Shown: positions 56,584 through 64,000 of the stretch, one piece after another
How the letters are laid out: each line of letters opens with the position of its first letter
How positions within the stretch are numbered: position 1 is the stretch's first letter
Source of the DNA: Cervus elaphus
Taxonomy: Eukaryota; Chordata; Mammalia; Artiodactyla; Cervidae
Direction: 5' to 3'
DNA length: 64,000 bases
Assembly: GCF_910594005.1 (NCBI RefSeq)
Contig: NC_057848.1
Coordinates: 138,580,155 to 138,644,154 of the forward strand
Position numbers and translations under genes: made by a program
The notes under the pieces: generated by a model
Databases searched by the model: none
Seen by the model: the letters and a program-made list of their open reading frames with translations, nothing else
Told to the model about the DNA's origin: nothing

Positions 56584-57149
56584 CCTCGTGGTCTCTGACC
56601 CTGTCGCCCCAGACCCCTCAGACAGAGAAGTGGGTTAATTTCCCTCCCTTCCTCTGGAAAGTGGCTGATGTGTGACTACACGTGGTGCACCCCAGCTTCA
56701 CCTTGGAAGCCAGAAAAATATCCTGGGAGGAAATTCATAAAGCCACTGGACAGTAAAATAATTACATCCTAACTTCTTTTCTTCCTTTCTTGTTTCCATC
56801 AGTCAGTGCTGAATGAGGGATTTATAAAAATGAAGGGCCTGGGCATTCAGAGTGTTACAGCATGTGAGGCAGCATGTAGGATTCAAGGCTTAGTGTTTTT
56901 ATATCGGTGCTCCTAAAGGCAGGTGCCAGCTGTCACCTCCTGTCCTCTGGTCCAGCAAAGTTGAAAAGGTGCCTGATTAGAGGGAAAGTTCATCTGGAGC
57001 AATCTGGACACATTCATGAGTGACTGATGGCAGGATTCCTGTTGGGAAGCAATTTTCCATGGACCACTCACATTTCTGCATGTCTTTTGAGTAGAGGCAC
57101 TGAGAGATTTTGCTCTAGACTCTCTTTTCAAGGATGTTTGTATAAGCAA

Positions 57150-57500
57150 ACAGCCTAAGATGAGAGAGAGAGTGTCTCATAATTCCCTTGGTCAGAAGAC
57201 AGATTTGTCAACTCTTCGGGACCATAAAGATAATGGGCAGGTCTGTCAGCAAGCTCCTGTAAAGGATTTAGGTTCCTTACACTCAGGATTCCTCAGTTGT
57301 GACACAAACCCTCTGTATGCATACTCTCTGTGGGAATGCCCCACACCAAACCTGTGAGACCTGAGGGACAAGGCGAACAGATGCAAATATAAAGCTCATG
57401 CTGCCTGCTGTGTTCTGAGTAATAAAGACCTTTGTCTCTGACCTTGGAGTACTGTGTCTCCTGCCAGCATCCATTAAAATGTGACAGACTAACTCCTTAG
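57150..57500 (+). mobile_element. Possible LTR, unnamed
   Basis: Has a TATA-like CAAATATAAAGC (near 57383) and AATAAAGACCTTTGTCTCTG (near 57421) about 35 bp apart, followed by a pyrimidine-rich TGTCTCCTGCC segment. This is the typical R/U5 layout of a class I or ERV3 LTR. Ends and TSD are not resolved. Confidence 0.4.
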
Positions 57501-58441
57501 CTTGCAAGCAGGGTAGAATCTCAAACTAGTGATAGCTATTGACAAATATCTCCCCAGTGGTTGCTCTTAAAACTATGGTGCAATCTGTCCTCGAAAAATT
57601 ATTTGAAAGGTATGCAGCCCCAGTGAACGTGCCAGAGCAAACATTTCCCAATCTTCCACCTTGAAATAGATCCAGTGACTGAGGGATCTGGCTGTTTAGA
57701 CAATCTTTAGTTTGCCTGTATGTGTTTTCTTCCTGCCAGCATCTTTCTTACATTCTCTGATGTAAGCATTGAATTTCATACAGATTTTTTTATGAAAGTA
57801 AGGTACACTGTCTATACATTCTCTCTGATTTGTTAGTCCTTAAAACTAACCATAAGGTTTTGGGGGTGATTATATCAATATCTTGTAATCTAATGCAATG
57901 TAATCCCATTAGCACTGTCTGCTTTCATAGCTCCAAGTGTACCTGAACTTAATTTGCCCACGGTCATACACACGCACAGGAATAACTGTAATGTACCGCT
58001 TTCAGTAGGTGGTTTAAATGATATAGACATGTCTTTGTCTTCCTAGTTCCTTGGTTCCTGATGTGTGAATGTGTGAAAAACGACTTGACACTGAAACGGT
58101 TTTGGTAGGAAACAAATGTACCACACACATGAAATTGAGAAACAATTTCCCTCTAATTTCAATGTAGGTTGTTTCTCAAACTGAGCAGAATCCTGAGGGG
58201 TTATTCCAAATGCAAAGGACTATCTGTGTCCCCTGCCTCTTATTTGTAGAAAGTTGAAGTCTTTCAGCTCCCCTGAGGCACAAAAGAGTACATTCAAGCA
58301 GTCAGTTATTAGGACAATAGAGTCACAGAATCTTAGGTTCCTTCCTAAAGGACATAGGCAACAGTGTCTGATGAACATTGCTGAGTTGTTTTACAAACAT
58401 GTATAACTGCCACCAGAGGGAAAAAACTAACTGCATGATGA
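57501..58441. other. No recognised feature
   Basis: No named repeat or gene. May include decayed retroviral sequence upstream of the frame at 58442. Confidence 0.3.
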
Positions 58442-58645
58442 CCAGACTGTAGCCATGACATAAGCTGCTCCATCTTGAGCTGTACTAAATCAATGGCTAG
58501 CACAATTCCCAAAACTGGCCTCAAAGGAATGGGATTAACATTAGTGCTCACAATAATCTGTATCTTCATAGGCATCAAAATAATTGTGGCTTATTCTGCG
58601 GGCAACTTATGTTGTCAGCAAGGAGATGCTATGGACCCATATTGA
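58442..58645 (+). pseudogene. Short open frame with one membrane segment, probable old env C terminus
   Basis: About 67 codons open; from the internal ATG at 58493 it is 50 residues. It contains a strong hydrophobic segment (GMGLTLVLTIICIFIGIKII) followed by a polar tail with a CC pair, ending at TGA (58643-58645). A purine tract and LTR-like segment follow 290 bp downstream, so I infer a membrane anchor and cytoplasmic tail left from a retroviral envelope. It could instead be a chance frame. Confidence 0.4.
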
Positions 58646-58932
58646 CATCTTCCATTCAAAGTTCTTGATGACCTTTCTCAGCCTAAAGCAGCTACAGATC
58701 AGCCTTTGCCCCTGATCCCATAGAAATGGAATGATGTCTGACAGTGGGGATCTGTAAGCAGCTCCTAAAAGCTAACAGTAATAGACTCCATCAAGCTATA
58801 TTTTAACTTAACCTCTACACCAGGTACCCCCACGCTTCACTGGTCCAGTCCAAGCATACCTCTCAATTCTTTTGATCACACAATGCTTTGTCTAACGTGC
58901 TGTCTCTCTGTCTTAGACTGAAGAAGTAGGAA

Positions 58933-59292
58933 TGAAGAATAAGTACTTAATGGATGAGTAGATCTTTTCCCCAGCTTCCCCCTCGGTAACCCCATGAGCA
59001 GACTATGTGAACAAGATAGCACACGAAGAAAGATCACAAGAAGTCAACAAGTATGTGCACAATGGAAGATGGCAAAGAATATAAACTCCTACTTCAATGA
59101 CTAACTGCAACTAGCTTCCCTTAAAAAATTTTTATGGCCAAGTAGAATCTTAAGAGTTGGTTCCAGGACATGAGTCTGCCATCTCCCCAGGTGGCCCACC
59201 TCCTATAGATAAAGTAACTTTTCCTTTTCCAACCAACATTTGTCTCTCAAGTACTGGCTTTCAAGTGGCAGCTGAATCTGAGTTTGGTAACA
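58933..59292 (+). mobile_element. Possible 3' LTR of an older class I ERV
   Basis: Preceded by a purine-rich run (GAAGAAGTAGGAA, ending 58932) and starting with TG. It ends in a U5-like stretch (CATTTGTCTCTCAAGTACTG ... GGTAACA). A TATA-like GAATATAAACTCC lies near 59077 and GATAAAG (near 59208) may be a diverged poly(A) signal. No TSD was found. Confidence 0.4.
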
Positions 59293-59691
59293 TTTCAATG
59301 ACCATGGTCAAGTTAATTAATCTTTCAGGCATATCTGCTTATTTGAAGGGGATGGATTAAACTATTTTAAGAATAACTCTAAAGTCTTATGAAATTATAC
59401 CTTTTTTGTTGCTAAGTGCTATCATTAATATATTGACAATTCTTTCAGAAAGAGTGTTTTAGATTAAATTCTGATATTCATAATTTTCCATTGGCAATCA
59501 ATCTATAATGAAGATAACATAAAACAAAAGATTTGACAAGTGGCCATAAACTCAATCGTGATAAAAGATATCCCTAGCTTCTTCATGGCTATTAGATTCT
59601 GATTTTTAAGTAGTTTCTTGAAGTGCCCTATTACCTCTAATAGGTGATGTAAGTTACTTCTTTGATGATGAGATACTTCCTTAAGGAGTTG
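59293..59691. other. No recognised feature
   Basis: AT-rich, no identified repeat. Confidence 0.4.
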
Positions 59692-59798
59692 TTGTTCAGT
59701 CACACCGTTGAGTCCGACACTTTGTGACCCCATGGACTACAGCATGCTAGGCCTCCCTGTCCCTTACCATCTCCTGAAGTTTGCCCAAGTTCATGTCC
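59692..59798 (-). mobile_element. BovB 3' tail, antisense
   Basis: GTTGTTCAGTCACACCGTTG, then CTTTGTGACCCCATGGACTA, CTAGGCCTCCCTGTCC and the CCATCTCCTGAAGTTTGCCC block. Confidence 0.88.
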
Positions 59799-61249
59799 CT
59801 TAAAAAGAAAACACTATTAACTTCTCTATCATTGATTAAAACAGACGGTAAGTTTACAAAGTTACAATAGAAGTTAAATAATTTTATAGATAGGGCTCAT
59901 TCAGCTTTTTTAATGATTAATGAAAAATTATTCCAGACAGAGTAAAGGCAGATCTGTGTAGGTTTTGTTTCAGTGTCTGTCTCTGGTACCAATCCTCTGT
60001 GATGCTCCAAACTCCCCAATTATTTGGTCTGTGCCTCAAGCCCAGCACCGACAATGCCTCTTACTTTGAATGCATCTGTCCCTTTTCCTACAATTCAAAA
60101 TGTACTACCCTTCCTAATAGTTCTTCGTGTCCTAGATCACTGACAATCAAAATTATTGTCTGTGAAGCTGTGCTGATGGCCCCAAGTCACTGTTTTCTGT
60201 TCATGGTTAGCACTCATTTCCACCACCTTTGGTTAGAGGTTTTCTATTTTCTGATAAGGGGCTAATCTGTACTCCATTGTATATAATCAGGCTATCTTGC
60301 TTTATTTTGTTCTCCTTCCTTTCCTCTCTTCTTATTAAAAAGAACTTCCAATCTATAAACTATAATGAATACACAGTTACAAAAAGAAGAGTTTCTAAGG
60401 GCTGAACCCAATATGAGTTAGTATGTCAGTATAATTTCTCTTATTTTTTTGTCAGTATAATTTCTGATAGAATTCAACCTACTACAATTTGTATACATTT
60501 GAATTAATGTTTTGCTTTTATTACCATTTTAAAATATTTTAATATTGCATTAAATATAGAATTCAATCAAGTTGTTATAGAATTCTCAACACAAAATGCA
60601 GAATCCAGGCAGCATAGCACTGATATTACTCTTTTCCTACCCTTCTAATGTGTTTCAGAATCAAAATGGTTCCTTCCTAAAACAACGCCTTGCAGCCAAA
60701 TGAGGGGCATACTGATGTGGTCAACTGAAAATGCAATTTTGCCAAATAGAACTGCAATCTGATCTGGGTAACATTTGTAAATCAGAGTTTGTTGTTTCAT
60801 TTTTTGCACAGCAGCTGTATGTTGCTTAATGGTAGGGACTGACAGAACCCAGATAATTTTATAGATGAAATCAAGGGGCAAATGAATTAAAGACCACTGC
60901 AATGTTAAAGGGAAAAAAAAGTGTTGGAAAAACAATTATATGTAAATAGGAAAATGCATAGTAGCTTTATAAGAAATACTTAAAGGTGAAAACTAGCCTC
61001 TATATGATAACTTCAGAGCAAATACTAAAAATGACCAATTGCTTTTTTCTTCTTTCATAAACAATTTTCCAGTGAAAAAATTTTAGCTCAACAGTGAGTT
61101 AGCAAATCTGAAGTCTAGTCTCATTTAATTACTGATTTACATATTACCCTGTAATGGCTATTAATTTTATTAATTTCAGCACTTCAATTTCCGCATTTAA
61201 TAAACAAAACAAAGTAGGATGAGACAACATTTACAATGAACCTAGAAGA
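59799..61249. other. Mostly unassigned
   Basis: Contains a two-unit direct repeat (GTCAGTATAATTTCTC/GTCAGTATAATTTCTG, 60426-60468) separated by a T-run. Short frames at 59999-60265 (+) and 60645-60935 (-) have no domain. Confidence 0.4.
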
Positions 61250-61390
61250 GGCCGAGTTTTAGATATATTCTCTCACTTAATTCTCTCAGTAATCTCAATA
61301 GGAATACATTGTATCTCTATTTTTCAGATAAGAAAACTGAGGTTACAATATGTTAATTTGTCCATATTAATAGTCATTAAGAGCTCCATC
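61250..61390 (-). mobile_element. MIR SINE, antisense, probable
   Basis: Antisense MIR-like order: ATATTCTCTCACTTAATTCT, TTGTATCTCTATTTTTCAGA, TAAGAAAACTGAGGTTACAA. Confidence 0.55.
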
Positions 61391-61825
61391 TAGAGACCAA
61401 ACTGAAGCCTTTCTGACCATATGATAGATGCTTACTGCATATGTATATAAAGCTACTTAGAAAACTTCTTGACAGACACATGAACTTTGAATTAATGCAT
61501 ATGAGGTTATCATTGCTTGAGATATACAACAAACTCGGGAGGACTCTATCTCAAAACTATATTGTTTAACAATCATTAGAAGATAAGGAAAACATATTAT
61601 TTCACAATTACTAAAAAGAGAGAATCTAATTACATAGAAAAAATCATCTGGTGGAAACTAAAAGGAAAAAAATAGTCTTTTCAGATATTTGATATAAATT
61701 AATAAACACTAAACATTTTTTGTCATGATGAAAAAAAGAGAAGGTAAAATCACAAACATCAGGAAAAAAAAAGACAGCAATATAAACCTTAAAAGCATTA
61801 AAAACATATGAGAGATGCTGATAAG
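61391..61825. other. No recognised feature
   Basis: AT-rich host DNA immediately before the young L1; its insertion TSD partner lies beyond the window. Confidence 0.4.
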
Positions 61826-64000
61826 AATGTAAATTGTATGACAAACCCACAGCAAGCATCACCCTCAATGGTGAAAAATTGAAGGCATTTCCCCTGAAAT
61901 CAGGAACAAGACAAGGGTGCCCACTCTCACCACTACTATTCAACATAGTGTTGGAAGTTCTGGCCACAGCAATCAGAGCAGAAAAAGAAGTAAAAGGAAT
62001 CCAGATAGGAAAAGAAGAAGTAAAACTCTCACTGTTTGCAGATGACATGATCCTCTATATAGAAAACCCTAAAGACTCTACCAGAAAATTACTAGAGCTA
62101 ATCAATGAATATAGTAAAGTTGCAGGATATAAAATTAACACACAGAAATCCCTTGCATTCCTATATACTAACAATGAAAAAACAGAAAGAGAAATTAAGG
62201 AAACAATACCATTCACCATTGCAACAAAAAGAATAAAATACTTAGGAGTATATCTACCTAAAGAAACAAAGGACCTATACATAGAAAACTATAAAACACT
62301 GATGAAAGAAATCAAAGAGGACACAAACGGATGGAGAAACATACCGGGTTCGTGGATTGGAAGAATCAATATTGTCAAAATGGCTATTCTACCCAAAGCA
62401 GTCTATATATTCAATGCAATCCCTATCAAGCTACCAACGGTATTTTTCACAGAACTAGACCAAAGAATTTCACAATTTGTATGGAAATACAAAAAACCTC
62501 GAATAGCCAAAATAATCTTGAGAAAGAAGAATGGAACTGGAGGAATCAACCTGCCTGACTTCAGACTCTACTACAAAGCCACAGTCATCAAGACAGTATG
62601 GTACTGGCACAAAGACAGAAATATAGATCAATGGAACAGAATAGAAAGCCCAGAGATAAATCCACGAACCTATGGACACCTTATCTTTGACAAAGGAGGC
62701 AAGGATATACAATGGAAAAAAGACAATCTCTTTAACAAGTGGTGCTGGGAAAATTGGTCAACCACTTGTAAAAGAATGAAACTAGAACACTTTCTAACAC
62801 CATACACAAAAATAAACTCAAAATGGATTAAAGATCTAAATGTAAGACCAGAAACTATAAAACTCCTAGAGGAGAACATAGGCAAAACACTCTCCGACAT
62901 AAATCACAGCAAGATCCTCTATGACCCACCTCCCAGAATATTGGAAATAAAAGCAAAACTAAACAAATGGGACCTAATGAAACTTAAAAGCTTTTGCACT
63001 ACAAAGGAAACTATAAGCAAGGTGAAAAGACAGCCCTCAGATTGGGAGAAAATAATAGCAAATGAAGAAACAGACAAAGGATTAATCTCAAAAATATACA
63101 AGCAACTCCTGCAGCTCAATTCCAGAAAAATAAATGACCCAATCAAAAAATGGGCCAAAGAACTAAACAGACATTTCTCCAAAGAAGACATACAGATGGC
63201 TAACAAACACACAAAAAGATGCTCAACATCACTCATTATTAGAGAAATGCAAATCAAAACCACAATGAGGTACCATTACACGCCAGTCAGGATGGCTGCT
63301 ATCCAAAAGTCTACAAGCAATAAATGCTGGAGAGGGTGTGGAGAAAAGGGAACCCTCTTACACTGTTGGTGGGAATGCAAACTAGTACAGCCGCTATGGA
63401 AAACAGTGTGGAGATTTCTTAAAAAACTGGAAATAGAACTGCCATATGACCCAGCAATCCCACTTCTGGGCATACACACTGAGGAAACCAGATCTGAAAG
63501 AGACACGTGCACCCCAATGTTCATCGCAGCACTGTTTATAATAGCCAGGACATGGAAGCAACCTAGATGCCCATCAGCAGATGAATGGATAAGGAAGCTG
63601 TGGTACATATACACCATGGAATATTACTCAGCCATTAAAAAGAATTTATTTGAACCAGTCCTAATGAGATGGATGAAGCTGGAGCCCATTATACAGAGTG
63701 AAGTAAGCCAGAAAGATAAAGAACATTACAGCATACTAACACATATATATGGAATTTAGAAAGATGGTAACGATAACCCTATATGCAAAACAGAAAAAGA
63801 GACACAGAAATACAGAACAGACTTTTGAACTTTGTGGGAGAATGTGAGGGTGGGATATTTCAAAAGAACAGCATGTATACTATCTATGGTGAAACAGATC
63901 ACCAGCCCAGGTGGGATGCATGGGACAAGTGCTCCGGCCTGGTGCACTGGGAAGACCCAGAGGAATCGGGTGGAGAGGGAGGTGGGAGGGGGGATCGGGA
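61826..64000 (+). mobile_element. Young artiodactyl L1, 5'-truncated, runs off the window
   Basis: A sense L1 truncated inside the RT domain of ORF2. The ORF2 remainder is open to its stop at 63759. The 3' UTR follows (GGAGAATGTGAGGGTGGGAT, GGAGGTGGGAGGGGGGATCG) and is cut by the window end, so the poly(A) tail and TSD cannot be checked. The lack of stops over 1.9 kb indicates a recent insertion. Confidence 0.95.
61834..63759 (+). CDS. L1 ORF2 C-terminal 641 codons (truncated, no lesion)
   Basis: ORF2p is the L1 endonuclease-reverse transcriptase. Only the C-terminal half is present; the endonuclease and start of RT are lost by 5' truncation, so the ATG used here is internal. The RT motif TRQGCPLSPLLFN is at residues 25-37 and the catalytic F-A-D-D at 68-71. 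A downstream thumb-like region follows (IKYLGVYL near 112-119). The C-terminal Cys-rich segment (GCGEKGTLLHCWWEC) is near 500 and the conserved YYSAIKK near 600. Length and frame agree with an L1 ORF2 end. It cannot retrotranspose by itself. Confidence 0.93.
   Translation: MYDKPTASITLNGEKLKAFPLKSGTRQGCPLSPLLFNIVLEVLATAIRAEKEVKGIQIGKEEVKLSLFADDMILYIENPKDSTRKLLELINEYSKVAGYKINTQKSLAFLYTNNEKTEREIKETIPFTIATKRIKYLGVYLPKETKDLYIENYKTLMKEIKEDTNGWRNIPGSWIGRINIVKMAILPKAVYIFNAIPIKLPTVFFTELDQRISQFVWKYKKPRIAKIILRKKNGTGGINLPDFRLYYKATVIKTVWYWHKDRNIDQWNRIESPEINPRTYGHLIFDKGGKDIQWKKDNLFNKWCWENWSTTCKRMKLEHFLTPYTKINSKWIKDLNVRPETIKLLEENIGKTLSDINHSKILYDPPPRILEIKAKLNKWDLMKLKSFCTTKETISKVKRQPSDWEKIIANEETDKGLISKIYKQLLQLNSRKINDPIKKWAKELNRHFSKEDIQMANKHTKRCSTSLIIREMQIKTTMRYHYTPVRMAAIQKSTSNKCWRGCGEKGTLLHCWWECKLVQPLWKTVWRFLKKLEIELPYDPAIPLLGIHTEETRSERDTCTPMFIAALFIIARTWKQPRCPSADEWIRKLWYIYTMEYYSAIKKNLFEPVLMRWMKLEPIIQSEVSQKDKEHYSILTHIYGI

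Noticed and set aside
61644..62048. 134-codon minus-strand frame
   Set aside because: Antisense shadow of the L1 ORF2.

Overview
The window looks like intergenic or deep intronic DNA from a ruminant, most likely a bovid. The evidence is its repeat content: BovB (RTE-type) LINE tails, many Bov-tA SINEs, longer CHR-type tRNA SINEs and an artiodactyl L1, over a background of old mammal-wide repeats (L2, MIR, MER5A-type hAT, MLT1/MaLR LTRs). I see no intact host protein-coding gene. Reading frames longer than about 60 codons that I can identify come from retroelements. Elements were assigned by recognising family sequences by eye, not by a database search, so boundaries without a target-site duplication (TSD) are approximate.

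Layout. 1-10 kb: BovB fragment with part of its reverse transcriptase, old L1 pieces, a local direct duplication (about 4.90 and 6.11 kb), and an MLT1 LTR split by an antisense BovB. 10-22 kb: old L1 and L2 split by younger SINEs, a 34/35-bp minisatellite, and a class I-type LTR broken by two insertions, one of them a 0.7-kb poly(A)-ended composite retrotransposed segment. 22-30 kb: a further LTR, a broken RPL10 processed pseudogene, a long decayed L1, a 74-bp L1 tip, a MIR and SINEs.

30.6-39.3 kb, minus strand: an almost complete but inactivated class I (gamma-like) endogenous retrovirus of about 8.66 kb. It has two roughly 554-bp LTRs, a tRNA-Gly-type primer binding site, gag, protease, RT, RNase H, integrase, env SU and TM, and a polypurine tract. 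Every gene carries frameshifts or stops. The LTRs differ at about 30 positions by eye (5-6%). The primer binding site and 13 bases of leader also occur outside the 3' LTR, which suggests a collapsed tandem provirus.

39-52 kb: another BovB with a YADD motif, SINEs, L2, a MER5A-type element, a solo LTR, an MLT1 LTR, and at 51.37-51.83 kb a U6 snRNA pseudogene joined directly to an L1 3' end inside one TSD. This is a chimeric retro-insertion formed by template switching.

52-64 kb: SINEs, a second solo LTR with a clean 6-bp TSD, the possible 3' end of another older retrovirus (membrane-anchor frame, purine tract, LTR), and at the right edge a young 5'-truncated L1 whose ORF2 stays open for 641 codons to its natural stop. 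Its 3' UTR runs off the window.

The elements do not form a pathway. The window is a layered record of retrotransposition by BovB, L1 and several retrovirus families. The most unusual items are the U6-L1 chimera with its perfect inverted repeat, the displaced primer binding site, and the composite insertion at 18.39-19.10 kb.
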